This document shows positions 1-9,662 of a stretch of DNA of 64,000 nucleotides, in pieces (position 1 is the stretch's first letter; every line of letters starts with the position of its first letter). The stretch comes from Aeromonas rivipollensis (GTDB taxonomy: Bacteria > Pseudomonadota > Gammaproteobacteria > Enterobacterales > Aeromonadaceae). The stretch is taken from NCBI RefSeq assembly GCF_037811135.1, contig NZ_CP149130.1, positions 3,744,501 to 3,808,500 on the forward strand, in the 5' to 3' direction. The notes beneath the pieces are model-generated. The model saw only the letters and a program-made list of their open reading frames with translations. It was not told where the DNA came from and ran no database searches. Both the position numbers and the translations under genes were made by a program.

Positions 1-1594
1 TCTGGTTGTCCTGGCAGTAGGCGTTGTTGTTGCCAAGCTGGCTGCGGCCCATCTCGTCCCCGGCCAGGAAGTGCGGCGTACCCTGGGAGAGCAGCAGGGT
101 GGCAATGAGGTTGCGCTTCTGCTGCTGACGCAGGTTGTTCACTCTGGGGTCCAGGGTCGGCCCCTCCACCCCGTGGTTGTAGGAGAGGTTGTTGCCGTGG
201 CCGTCTCTGTTGTCCTCGCCGTTGGCCTGGTTGTGGCGCTGGTTGTAGGAGACCAGATCCTCCAGGGTGAAGCCGTCGTGATAGCAGAGGTAGTTGACGC
301 TGGTGTGGGGGGAGCGCCAGTTTTTCGGGAAGAGATCCCGCGACCCCGCCAGCCGGGTGGCGAAGTCCCCCATCTTGCCCGCATCGCCGCGCCAGAAGGC
401 GCGTACAGTGTCGCGATAGCGGTCGTTGATCTCCAGCCACTGGCTCGGGAACTGGCCGAGGCGATAGCCGAAGGGGCCTATGTCCCAGGGCTCGGCAATC
501 AGCCTCACCCGCGCCAGCACGGGATCCGCCAGCAGGGCCTTGAAGAAGGCGCTCATGGGATCGAACTCCCCCGCCTCCCGCGCCAGGGTGACCGCGAGAT
601 CGAAGCGGAAACCGTCTACCTGCATCTCGGTGACCCAGTAGCGCAGGGCATCGAGCACCAGTCGCAGGCTGTTGGGGTGATCCAGGTTGACGCTGTTGCC
701 GCAGCCGGTGACGTTGGCGTGGCGCTGATAGTCAGGGCCATGGGCCCCGGTCTCGAAGGCGTAGTAACCCGCGTTGTCGAACCCCTTGAGGGACAGCATG
801 GGGCCGTCGACACCGGATTCGGCGGTGTGGTTGTAGACCACGTCCAGTATCACCTCGAGCCCGACCCGGTGCAGCTCGCGCACCATGGTCTTGAACTCGG
901 TCACCGCCTCCCCCGCGCCGTAGCGCGGCTCGGGGGCGAAGAAGGCGATGGGGTTGTAGCCCCAGTAGTTGGTGAGGCCAAGCTGCTCCAGGCGGGGCTC
1001 CGACATGAAGGCGGCCACCGGCATCAGCTGCACCGAGGTGACCCCGAGAGAGAGCAGGTGTTCGATCATCAGCGGGTGACTGACCCCCAGATAGGTGCCC
1101 CGCAGCGCCTCGGGCACCCCGGGATGCTGGCGGGTGAAGCCCTTGACGTGGGTCTCGTAGAGCACGACCCGCTCGGGCGGGATCCCGGGCTTGCCGACCC
1201 CCTGCCAGTCGAAGGCATCGTCCACCACCACCGACTTGGCCACCATGGCCGCGCTGTCCCCCTGATAGAGGTCGTCATCCCAGCGGGTCGCCCGGCTGAG
1301 CGCCCTGGCATAGGGGTCGATCAGCAGCTTGTCGGGGTCGAACAGCATGCCCTCCTGGGGCATGCCATGAACCCGGTAGCCGTAACGCTGACCGGCCCGC
1401 ACCCCGCGCACATAGCCGAATCTGTATTGGCCACGCCGGCCGGGCAGGGCCAGCCGGACCAGCTCCTGCTCCTGCTCGTCGAACAGACAGAGCTCCACCT
1501 TGTCCGATTGGGGGGCCCAGACACAGAAGTGGCAGCCTGCCTCGTCGAGCCGGGCCCCCAGTGGGTAGTCCACCCCATTTTCCATTACAAACAT
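1..1594 (-). CDS. glgX: Glycogen debranching enzyme GlgX (C-terminal part outside window)
   Basis: Cytoplasmic GH13 isoamylase-type enzyme that hydrolyses alpha-1,6 branches of phosphorylase-trimmed glycogen. The reading frame is open from the ATG at 1594 to the left edge, giving 531 residues of a protein that is usually about 650-700. Visible signatures are the N-terminal CBM48-like region, DVVYNHT, GFRFDLA with the catalytic Asp, IAEPWDIG with the catalytic Glu, YHDGFTLEDLVSY with the transition-state Asp, and LAGDEMGRSQ followed by GNNNAYCQDN near the edge. The start overlaps the glgB stop as TGATG and has AGGAG five bases upstream, so the two genes are translationally coupled in a malQ-glgB-glgX operon. 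A second in-frame ATG lies three codons in. Confidence 0.95.
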   Translation of the reverse strand, partial: MFVMENGVDYPLGARLDEAGCHFCVWAPQSDKVELCLFDEQEQELVRLALPGRRGQYRFGYVRGVRAGQRYGYRVHGMPQEGMLFDPDKLLIDPYARALSRATRWDDDLYQGDSAAMVAKSVVVDDAFDWQGVGKPGIPPERVVLYETHVKGFTRQHPGVPEALRGTYLGVSHPLMIEHLLSLGVTSVQLMPVAAFMSEPRLEQLGLTNYWGYNPIAFFAPEPRYGAGEAVTEFKTMVRELHRVGLEVILDVVYNHTAESGVDGPMLSLKGFDNAGYYAFETGAHGPDYQRHANVTGCGNSVNLDHPNSLRLVLDALRYWVTEMQVDGFRFDLAVTLAREAGEFDPMSAFFKALLADPVLARVRLIAEPWDIGPFGYRLGQFPSQWLEINDRYRDTVRAFWRGDAGKMGDFATRLAGSRDLFPKNWRSPHTSVNYLCYHDGFTLEDLVSYNQRHNQANGEDNRDGHGNNLSYNHGVEGPTLDPRVNNLRQQQKRNLIATLLLSQGTPHFLAGDEMGRSQLGNNNAYCQDNQ

Positions 1595-3777
1595 CAGGAC
1601 TCCTGTTTGATGAACAAGGTCGCGAGCGGCGGCAAGTCCAGCACTATGCTGTGCGCCATCCCCTGCCAGGGGGTCGGCTCGGCGACGAAGGTCAGACCCA
1701 CATCATAATTGCTGCCCCAGTAATGCTCGCTATCTGTGTTGAGCACCACGGCATAGCGGCCCGCCTCCGGCACCCCGAGGCGATAGGCGAGGCGCGGCAC
1801 CGGGGTGAAGTTGGAGGCGATCACCACAGTATTGGCCCCCTGCTTGTCGGCGCGCAGCCAGGCGAAGATGCTGTTGTCGGCGTCGTTGTGATCCAGCCAG
1901 CGGAAACCACCGCGCTCATAATCCGCCTGATACAAAGCAGCTTCATGACGATAGAGCTGGTTGAGATCGCGGATCAGCCGTTGCTGGCCGCCGTGCTTGG
2001 GGTATTGCAACAGGTGCCAGGGCAGCTGGGCATCGTGATTCCACTCGTTGCTCTGGGCGATTTCGGTGCCCATGAAGTTGAGCTTCTTGCCCGGATGGCC
2101 ATACATGAAGCCCATGTAGGCACGCAGGTTCGCGGCCTGCTGCCACTCGTCACCCGGCATCTTGTAAAGCAGGGAGTGCTTGCCGTGCACCACCTCGTCG
2201 TGGGACAGGGCCAGGATGAAGTTCTCGTCATAGTGATAGACCATGGAGAAGGTCATCTCGTTGTGGTGATAACGGCGGTGGATCGGCTCCTTCTGCATGT
2301 AGCTCAGGGTGTCGTGCATCCAACCCATATTCCACTTGAAGCCAAACCCTAGGCCACCCAGGAAGGTGGGTCTGGAGACACCGGCAAAGGCGGTGGACTC
2401 CTCGGCGATGGTCATGGTGTGGGGATACTTGCCGTATACCTCCTCGTTGGTCCACTTCAGCAGGCTAATCGCCTCGTAGTTGTGGTTGCCCCCGTCGACG
2501 TTCGGCACCCACTCACCGGCGTTGCGGGAATAATCCAGATAGAGCATGGAGGCCACCGCATCCACCCGCAGGCCGTCGATGTGGAACTTGTCGAGCCAGA
2601 ACAGGGCGCTCGCCACCAGGAACTGGCGCACGTTGTTACGACCGAAATCGTAGATGTAGGAGTTCCAGTCCGGGTGCCAGCCACGACGCGGATCCTCGTA
2701 CTCGTAGAGCGGAGTGCCGTCGAAGCGGGCGAGACCATGGGCGTCGGCCGGGAAGTGTGCCGGCACCCAGTCGAGGATGACGCCGATGCCGGCCTGGTGG
2801 CAAGCGTCGACGAAATGCTTGAAATCATCGGCACTGCCGTAGCGACTGGTGGGGGAGAACATGCCCACCGGCTGATAGCCCCAGGAGCCGCTGAAGGGGT
2901 GCTCGGAGACCGGCATCAGCTCGATGTGGGTGTAGCCCATCTCGGTGACGTAGTTGACCAGTTCCACCGCCAGCTCGCGCCAGTTCAGGCTGTCACCGTT
3001 GGGGTGACGCTTCCAGGAGCCCACGTGCAGCTCGTAGATGGAGAGCGGCTGCTCCCGCTTGTCATTGCGCTGGCTCTCGCGCCAGGCGGCATCCTGCCAC
3101 TGGTACTGCTCGTGGTCGTGGATGACGGAGGCGAACGACGGGTACTGCTCGCAGTAGAAGCCGACCGGATCGCTCTTGTGGGGCAGGCGATGGCCGGCCG
3201 GATCTTTCAGCTCGAACTTGTAGCGATCCCCGGCCTTGAGGCCCGGCACGAACAGCACCCAGTGACCGCACTGGCTGCGCTGCATGGGGTGGCGACGGCC
3301 ATCCCAGAAGTTGAAATCACCGATCAGGCTCACCGCTGTGGCGCTCGGCGCATAGACGGCGAAGCGCACCCCCTCCACCCGCTGGCCGAGGTGCTCCACG
3401 GTGCGCAGCTGTGCGCCCAGGGTGTGGTAGAGGTTTTCCGGCTGGAAGCCGAGCTCAGCCAATCCTTCCCAGGCGGCAGCCTGGAATTGGTAAGGGTCGA
3501 TGGATTCGGCACTGGCATCGGGGTAGCTGGCGATCAGCTGATAGGGGAAGGGATTCTTGCGGCGAGTGAAAACAGTTTCAAAGAGGCCCGCTTCGTCGGC
3601 GGAGGTCAGGGTGGCAACTATCTTGCCTGACTTGAGGTCCCTGACCCGGACCTCGAGCGCATCGGGCAACCAGGCCGTCAGTTTCAGGCCTGGCCCATCC
3701 GGATTGGCCAGCAGGCCTAGATGGGAGAAGGGATCGGCACAGCGGGCGGCAACCAAACGTTCAACGGGCATCGACAT
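1594..3777 (-). CDS. glgB: 1,4-alpha-glucan branching enzyme GlgB
   Basis: Cuts alpha-1,4 chains and rejoins them as alpha-1,6 branches in glycogen. The protein has 727 residues, essentially the length of E. coli GlgB. It has an N-terminal extension, a CBM48 domain (about 125-220), a GH13 barrel and a C-terminal all-beta domain. The catalytic triad is visible as D406 in DGLRVDAVASMLYLDY, E459 in IAEEST and D527 in LSHDEVVHGK. The ATG is preceded by AAAGGA. It lies 76 bp downstream of malQ across a strong hairpin and overlaps glgX by one base. Pairing a branching enzyme with MalQ suggests that maltodextrin can be channelled into glycogen (inference). Confidence 0.97.
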   Translation of the reverse strand: MSMPVERLVAARCADPFSHLGLLANPDGPGLKLTAWLPDALEVRVRDLKSGKIVATLTSADEAGLFETVFTRRKNPFPYQLIASYPDASAESIDPYQFQAAAWEGLAELGFQPENLYHTLGAQLRTVEHLGQRVEGVRFAVYAPSATAVSLIGDFNFWDGRRHPMQRSQCGHWVLFVPGLKAGDRYKFELKDPAGHRLPHKSDPVGFYCEQYPSFASVIHDHEQYQWQDAAWRESQRNDKREQPLSIYELHVGSWKRHPNGDSLNWRELAVELVNYVTEMGYTHIELMPVSEHPFSGSWGYQPVGMFSPTSRYGSADDFKHFVDACHQAGIGVILDWVPAHFPADAHGLARFDGTPLYEYEDPRRGWHPDWNSYIYDFGRNNVRQFLVASALFWLDKFHIDGLRVDAVASMLYLDYSRNAGEWVPNVDGGNHNYEAISLLKWTNEEVYGKYPHTMTIAEESTAFAGVSRPTFLGGLGFGFKWNMGWMHDTLSYMQKEPIHRRYHHNEMTFSMVYHYDENFILALSHDEVVHGKHSLLYKMPGDEWQQAANLRAYMGFMYGHPGKKLNFMGTEIAQSNEWNHDAQLPWHLLQYPKHGGQQRLIRDLNQLYRHEAALYQADYERGGFRWLDHNDADNSIFAWLRADKQGANTVVIASNFTPVPRLAYRLGVPEAGRYAVVLNTDSEHYWGSNYDVGLTFVAEPTPWQGMAHSIVLDLPPLATLFIKQES

Positions 3778-3794
3778 TTCCTTTCATGGCTGAA

Positions 3795-3824
3795 CATCCG
3801 CTCCGGCCTGGGCCGAAGCGGATG
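3795..3824 (-). promoter_or_regulatory. Intercistronic hairpin between malQ and glgB
   Basis: A 30-base interrupted palindrome: an 8-bp outer stem (CATCCGCT/AGCGGATG), a one-base mismatch, a 5-bp inner stem (CGGCC/GGCCG) and a 2-base loop. It has no U tract on the minus strand, so it is not a standard terminator. It sits about 15 bases before the glgB Shine-Dalgarno region. The flanking CTTTCAT on the mRNA could alternatively pair with ATGAAAG at the glgB ribosome site. Role unknown; possibilities are mRNA processing, stabilisation or translational control. Confidence 0.5.
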
Positions 3825-3853
3825 AAAGTGAGTCACATGTTGGCAGCAGGGGC

Positions 3854-6043
3854 TCAACGACTGGCCTCGTCACGGGCCTGGCTCATCTTGCCCGCCAGCG
3901 CCTTGAGCGCCTCATCGGCAAAAATATCTTCCAGATCCTTTGAAAGCTTGCGACGCCAGTTCGGGTATTCGTAACTGGTGCCCGGCACGTTGACCGGCTT
4001 GTCCATCTCCAGCCAGTCTTCCAGCTGGGTGCTGAACAGGGCACAGCTGCCGCGGGACATGTGCAGTTGCAGGCCATGGTTGAGTTCGGTGTTCATCCCG
4101 ACCCAGTTCACGTCATGGCTGATGTTGCCAGAGATGACCCCATGGGCATGCAGGCTGTCAAGGATCCGCTGCTTGGCCTGGTGGCGATCAGCATACAGGG
4201 TCTTGAGAACCTCTTCATCCGGGTACAGGCCCAGCTCGCGGCCCAGCGCCAGATCGTCGCAATGCCAGAAGCCCTTCAGGGTCGGCATGTCGTGGGTGGT
4301 CAGGGCCGACATCGCCTGCTCGGTGTAGTGCGCCGGGGAGATGAAGCCGCCGTCCCCCTTGGAGCGCTCGAAGAAGAACACCTTGTAGGAGTGAACGCCG
4401 TTCTCTTTGAGGGTCACGTCTATGCCTTCCGGCACTGTGCCGAGATCTTCACCGATCAGCAGGCACTGGTTGCGGTGGGATTCGAGGGCCAGGATCCCCA
4501 GCAGGTCGTTGACCGGATAGTAGATGTAGGCGCCCTTGGCGGCGGACGCTCCGGGCGGTACCCACCACAGGCGCAGCAAGGCCATCACGTGATCGATGCG
4601 CAGCGCGCCGCAGGCACGCATGTTGGCGCGGAACAGATCCACCATGGGCTGATAGGCCGCCTCGAACAGCTGGTTCGGGTTCATGGGGGGCAGGCCCCAG
4701 TTCTGACCGAGGGGGCCGAGGATGTCGGGCGGCGCACCGACCGAGGCTTTCGGGCAGTAGAGATCCCGGTTGGCCCAGATCTCGGTGGAGCCTTCGGAGA
4801 CACCCACCGCCAGATCCCGGTAGATCCCCATCACCATGCCGGCCGCCTTGGCGCGGGCATCGGCTTGCGCCAGCTGCTCATCGGCCAGGAACTGCAGATA
4901 GAGGTAGAAATTCACATCCTGGCTGTGATCCTGCATCCAGGCAGCAACTTCTGGGTTGTGGTAATCGCGGAAGGCATCCGGCCAGACCGGCCAGCCCCAG
5001 GCGTTCTCACCCTTGCCATAGAAATGGGCCTGCAAGGCATCGAAGGCAGCCTGCTGTTGCAGGCTGTCGCCACCGGCGGCCACGAAGGCATCGAAGGCGG
5101 CCTGACGCTCGGCGCTGAACCTGGCCTCATCGAACACCTGGCGCAGCATGCCGATCTTGGTCTGGATGACGCCGGTGTAATCCACGTTCTCCTTGGCCCG
5201 CAGGGAGGCAAGATGCTGCTGGAAGGCCGGGCTCGCCACATCGGCCTTGAGCCGCTCGTTGGCGAGAAACTCGGGCACGGCTTCCACGTTGATGTAGGCC
5301 ACGTTGAGCCAGCGACGGGAAGAGGGGCTGTAGGGGCTGGCACTCTCGGGATTTGCAGGATAGAGGGCATGGATGGGGTTCAGCCCCACGAAATGGGCTC
5401 CCCAGGCGGCGGCCTTCTCGACCAGCTGGCCGAGATCGCTGAAATCACCGATGCCCCAGTTGTGGCGGCTGCGCAGGCAGTAGAGCTGCACGCTCGGGCC
5501 CCACACCTTGCGGCCGTTGGCGATGGGTGCCTGCTTGTAGCAGGACTTGGGCGCGACTATGAGGCGCATGGTGGCGAGCGGCTCGTCGTTGCCCTCTTCC
5601 AGCAGCACCAACTGGTGATAGCCGAGCTCCGGCTGCACATCCAGCGCGACCCTATAGGCCTGACACTCCATCTCCTCGAATTCGGCGACGCCGACCAGTT
5701 CCCCTTCGATGGGTGTCAGCTGGCCGGACAACAGGGCACCCTGCTCCAGCACTATCTGCCAGTGGAGGGCGTCGTTGACGAACTCTATGGGCAGACGAAC
5801 CTCGAGGCTGAGGGGATCGCCACTGCGCACTACCATCACGGGATCCAGAGGCCGCAACCAGTGCTGACGGTGCTCCTGCTCCAGCTGCTCGGTCAGGGCT
5901 GCCTCGTCGTCGACGCGGTAGCCCATGGCGCCCAGCATGGCGGCCTTGCTCTCTTCGGATACCTGGGCCGGGTGGCCCCAGGCATCAACATACTCACTGG
6001 CGATACCTTTGGCGGCAGCCAGCTGTTCAATCAGGGTGGTCAT
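3854..6043 (-). CDS. malQ: 4-alpha-glucanotransferase (amylomaltase) MalQ
   Basis: Cytoplasmic GH77 enzyme that transfers maltodextrin segments between chains and releases glucose. The protein has 729 residues, longer than E. coli MalQ (694) but in the range of the long bacterial type with an N-terminal beta-rich extension. Catalytic residues visible are D484 in LRIDHVMALL (nucleophile), E532 in IGEDLGTVPEG (acid/base) and D585 in THDMPTLKG. Substrate-loop motifs WGIGDFSDL and SPYSPSSRRWLN are present. It is the first gene of the malQ-glgB-glgX operon. The 5-prime leader carries ACAGCGGGAATT eight bases before the ATG, exactly as at pulA. Confidence 0.96.
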   Translation of the reverse strand: MTTLIEQLAAAKGIASEYVDAWGHPAQVSEESKAAMLGAMGYRVDDEAALTEQLEQEHRQHWLRPLDPVMVVRSGDPLSLEVRLPIEFVNDALHWQIVLEQGALLSGQLTPIEGELVGVAEFEEMECQAYRVALDVQPELGYHQLVLLEEGNDEPLATMRLIVAPKSCYKQAPIANGRKVWGPSVQLYCLRSRHNWGIGDFSDLGQLVEKAAAWGAHFVGLNPIHALYPANPESASPYSPSSRRWLNVAYINVEAVPEFLANERLKADVASPAFQQHLASLRAKENVDYTGVIQTKIGMLRQVFDEARFSAERQAAFDAFVAAGGDSLQQQAAFDALQAHFYGKGENAWGWPVWPDAFRDYHNPEVAAWMQDHSQDVNFYLYLQFLADEQLAQADARAKAAGMVMGIYRDLAVGVSEGSTEIWANRDLYCPKASVGAPPDILGPLGQNWGLPPMNPNQLFEAAYQPMVDLFRANMRACGALRIDHVMALLRLWWVPPGASAAKGAYIYYPVNDLLGILALESHRNQCLLIGEDLGTVPEGIDVTLKENGVHSYKVFFFERSKGDGGFISPAHYTEQAMSALTTHDMPTLKGFWHCDDLALGRELGLYPDEEVLKTLYADRHQAKQRILDSLHAHGVISGNISHDVNWVGMNTELNHGLQLHMSRGSCALFSTQLEDWLEMDKPVNVPGTSYEYPNWRRKLSKDLEDIFADEALKALAGKMSQARDEASR

Positions 6044-6051
6044 AGTTTGAG

Positions 6052-6071
6052 AATTCCCGCTGTGGATTCTA
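6052..6071 (-). promoter_or_regulatory. malQ leader element and candidate -10
   Basis: On the minus strand TAGAAT (6066-6071) is a one-mismatch -10 hexamer, followed by ACAGCGGGAATT (6052-6063), which ends eight bases before the malQ ATG. The same 12 bases occur at the same spacing before pulA (50052-50063). No convincing -35 is seen, which would fit an activator-dependent maltose-type promoter (inference). The 345-bp malQ-gapA intergenic region holds nothing else I could assign beyond the gapA promoter. Confidence 0.4.
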
Positions 6072-6314
6072 TCTACACTATTTGTGATTAATTTTTATGG
6101 GTGGTACTTGAACAGTGGCTCTTTGGCCATGCTAAACCGCGCACATTTTTACATATCTCCCCGGCCGGATGTGTGACCGGGCAGGCACTATTGTTGATCT
6201 CTGCGACCAGATCCGCTGATGATGCATTCGACAAAAGTTGGTAGCCAGTTACATAAAACGAAAATAAATTTCACAGTTTTTCATGATATAGCGCAATTTC
6301 GCGCAGATTGTTGG

Positions 6315-6342
6315 TTGACTCACAGGTGAGTTCTAGTAAATT
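6315..6342 (+). promoter_or_regulatory. Candidate gapA promoter
   Basis: TTGACT (6315-6320) and TAAATT (6337-6342) are separated by 16 bp and lie about 46 bp before the gapA ATG. The -35 is good and the -10 weak (4/6). Surrounding DNA is AT-rich. gapA is normally very highly expressed and often has several promoters, so this may be only one of them. Confidence 0.35.
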
Positions 6343-6382
6343 TACAAACGGAATTTTCTTTGACTACTGAACAGTTAGGTAA

Positions 6383-7384
<1,002 letters not shown>

Positions 7385-7410
7385 TTTGGGATGCGCAATC
7401 GCGTAGCTTG

Positions 7411-7438
7411 AAAAAAGGCGGCCATTGGCCGCCTTTTT
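7411..7438 (+). terminator. Rho-independent terminator after gapA
   Basis: Seven-base GGCGGCC/GGCCGCC stem with an ATT loop, flanked by A6 and T5. The symmetric flanks mean it could work in both directions, but there is no minus-strand gene ending here. Confidence 0.9.
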
Positions 7439-7492
7439 GTATTCTGGATCTGCCGACCTCTTTCTTGAATGTGCGCGAGCACAGGAGTCTCC

Positions 7493-8359
7493 ATGCAACC
7501 GACACGTACTCTGACAGCCCACTGTACCCTCAGCCACCCTGCTGGTGGCCAGCCTCTGCTGACCATCGACAACGAGCACGCCAGGGCGGAGATCTGCCTG
7601 TTTGGCGCCCATGTACTGCGCTACCAGCGCCATGGCGAACCCGCCTCTCTCTGGCTCAGCGACAAGGCAGTGCTGGATGGCAGCAAGCCTATCCGGGGCG
7701 GCATCCCCCTGTGCTGGCCCTGGTTCGGCCCCTCCCCCGCTCGCGTCGGCAGCGGCAAACCGGCCCACGGCTTCGCCCGCACCAGCCTGTGGACCCTGGA
7801 TGGTGTCTCCGATCACGGGGATGGCACCCTGGTCCATCTGTCTCTGCGTGACACCGACGCCAGCCGTGCCCTCTGGCCCCACGCCTTCGAGCTGGAGCTG
7901 GATGTGCTGGTAGGCAAGGAGCTCTCCCTGGTGCTGACCACCCGCAACACAGGCAAGACGCCCCTCACCTACAATGCGGCCCTGCACACCTATCTGCAGA
8001 TAAGCCGCCCAGAGGCCGTCAGCGTGACCGGCCTGGGTGAGCCTTATGCCGACAAGCTGACGGGTCAGGATGGGCAGCAGCAGGGCGCTCTGACGCTCAC
8101 AGCTGCCATTGATCGGGTCTACCACCAAGCCGAGGCCATGGTGATGGTCAAGGACGGCGATCGCACCACTCAGGTGGTGAGCGGCAACAACGACAGCGTC
8201 GTGGTCTGGACCCCTTGGCTGGAAGGGGCCACCGCCATGGCCGACATGAGCGACGATGGCTACCGCACCATGCTCTGTGTCGAGGCGGCCATCACGGCCG
8301 AGGCTGGCGTCGTTATCGCGCCGGATGAGGAGCACAGCTTCTCTACCGTGATCATCTGA
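7493..8359 (+). CDS. yeaD: D-hexose-6-phosphate mutarotase (YeaD, aldose 1-epimerase-like)
   Basis: Member of the glucose-6-phosphate 1-epimerase branch of the aldose 1-epimerase family, which interconverts alpha and beta anomers of hexose 6-phosphates. It has 288 residues. Recognisable segments are FGAHVLRY, the GGIPLCWPWFGP motif and HGFAR with its conserved His, the NTGKTPLTYNAALHTYLQI core, and the C-terminal WTPWLEGATAMADM and CVEAA. The ATG at 7493 is chosen because AGGAG lies five bases upstream; an upstream in-frame ATG at 7469 has no ribosome site. The gapA-yeaD neighbourhood is common in gammaproteobacteria and fits a role in central sugar metabolism. Confidence 0.92.
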   Translation: MQPTRTLTAHCTLSHPAGGQPLLTIDNEHARAEICLFGAHVLRYQRHGEPASLWLSDKAVLDGSKPIRGGIPLCWPWFGPSPARVGSGKPAHGFARTSLWTLDGVSDHGDGTLVHLSLRDTDASRALWPHAFELELDVLVGKELSLVLTTRNTGKTPLTYNAALHTYLQISRPEAVSVTGLGEPYADKLTGQDGQQQGALTLTAAIDRVYHQAEAMVMVKDGDRTTQVVSGNNDSVVVWTPWLEGATAMADMSDDGYRTMLCVEAAITAEAGVVIAPDEEHSFSTVII

Positions 8360-8387
8360 TCTTTGTCTTCGCGAAACCCATAACGAA

Positions 8388-8414
8388 AGAGGGCACCCCA
8401 ACGGGTGCCCTCTT
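8388..8414 (+). terminator. Hairpin terminator between yeaD and nadA
   Basis: An 11-bp perfect stem AGAGGGCACCC/GGGTGCCCTCT with a CAAC loop lies between two converging genes. The U tract after it is short on either strand, so efficiency is uncertain. Confidence 0.65.
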
Positions 8415-8447
8415 CTATTCAGCCTTTCTATTCAACTCTTCGCACAC

Positions 8448-9521
8448 TCAGGCGTTGCCCTGGGTCTTGAGCTTGAGCTCGGCGGCGAAGTTCAGCATGC
8501 GATCCAGCGGGATCAGCGCCTTCACCCGCAACTCCTCGTCCACCAGGATCTCGTGACGCTCCGCGCCATCGGTCAGCGCTTCCTTGATCGCCACCAGGCC
8601 GTTCATCGCCATCCAGGGACAGTGGGCGCAGCTGCGGCAGGTGGCGCCATCGCCACCGGTCGGTGCCTCCACCATCTCCTTGTCCGGGCAGGCCTGCTGC
8701 ATCTTGTAGAAGATACCGCGATCGGTCGCCACGATCAGCTTCTGCTGGGGCAGCTCACGGGCCGCCTTGATGAGTTGGCTGGTAGAACCCACCGCATCCG
8801 CCAGTTCGATGACGGAAGCCGGGGACTCCGGGTGCACCAGCACGGCCGCGTCCGGGTTCTGGGCCTTGAGCTCGCGCAGGGCCTTGGCCTTGAACTCGTC
8901 GTGGACTATGCAGTGACCCTGCCAGCGCAGCATCTCGGCGCCCGTCTTCTTCTCGATGTAGGCACCCAGGTGTCTGTCCGGCCCCCAGATGATCTTGTGG
9001 CCCTGGCTGTCTAGGTGCTCGACTATCTCGAGCGCTATGCTGGAGGTGACCACCCAGTCGGCCCGCGCCTTCACCGCCGCAGAGGTATTGGCATAGACCA
9101 CGACTATATGGTCGGGATGGGCATCGCAGAAGGCGGAGAACTGGTCGATGGGGCAGCCCAGATCCAGGGAGCACTCCGCCTCCAGGGTCGGCATCAGCAC
9201 CCGCTTGTGCGGGCTCAGGATCTTGGAGGTCTCCCCCATGAAGCGCACACCGGCCACGATCAGGGTCTGGGCGGCGTGATCACGACCGAAGCGAGCCATC
9301 TCGAGGGAGTCGCCGACGAAACCGCCGGTGGCCTCGGCCAGCGCCTGGATCTCGGGATCCGTGTAATAGTGGGCAACCAGCACGGCCTGACGCGCCTCGA
9401 GCAGCGCCTTGATCTCGATGATCAGGGAAGCTTTCTGTTCGGCAGTCAGGGGAGCCGGTTTGACCGGAAAGGGATAGTCCATCTCGATGACCGGAGGGAC
9501 ACTGCTCAGTGCATTGCTCAT
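8448..9521 (-). CDS. nadA: Quinolinate synthase A
   Basis: Condenses iminoaspartate with dihydroxyacetone phosphate to quinolinate in de novo NAD synthesis, using an oxygen-sensitive [4Fe-4S] cluster. With the ATG at 9521 it has 357 residues, close to the E. coli enzyme. Visible are [15 protein letters not shown] near the N-terminus, DSLEMARFG, the cysteine segment [10 protein letters not shown], and the C-terminal [16 protein letters not shown] with the conserved cysteines. A longer reading back to a TTG at 9554 is possible but has no ribosome site and exceeds the family N-terminus. No nadB or pnuC is adjacent. Confidence 0.95.
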   Translation of the reverse strand: MSNALSSVPPVIEMDYPFPVKPAPLTAEQKASLIIEIKALLEARQAVLVAHYYTDPEIQALAEATGGFVGDSLEMARFGRDHAAQTLIVAGVRFMGETSKILSPHKRVLMPTLEAECSLDLGCPIDQFSAFCDAHPDHIVVVYANTSAAVKARADWVVTSSIALEIVEHLDSQGHKIIWGPDRHLGAYIEKKTGAEMLRWQGHCIVHDEFKAKALRELKAQNPDAAVLVHPESPASVIELADAVGSTSQLIKAARELPQQKLIVATDRGIFYKMQQACPDKEMVEAPTGGDGATCRSCAHCPWMAMNGLVAIKEALTDGAERHEILVDEELRVKALIPLDRMLNFAAELKLKTQGNA

Positions 9522-9555
9522 TGCGACTGTTCCATCAACGCTTGGAAAGGCCAAA

Positions 9556-9561
9556 ATTATA
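9556..9561 (-). promoter_or_regulatory. Candidate nadA -10 box
   Basis: A perfect TATAAT on the minus strand 35 bp upstream of the preferred nadA start. The matching -35 is poor at normal spacing, so this may be a regulated promoter. The presence of a -10 here also argues against translation beginning at the TTG at 9554, which would lie right beside it. Confidence 0.45.
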
Positions 9562-9662
9562 ACCAGAAGCCGCGCACAAACCCATCAACAAATCCAGTAC
9601 AGTAAAACAGTCAGAACCCGCCCGGATTTATCGTTGTCATTCTTGCCAAAAGGAGTTGTCGA

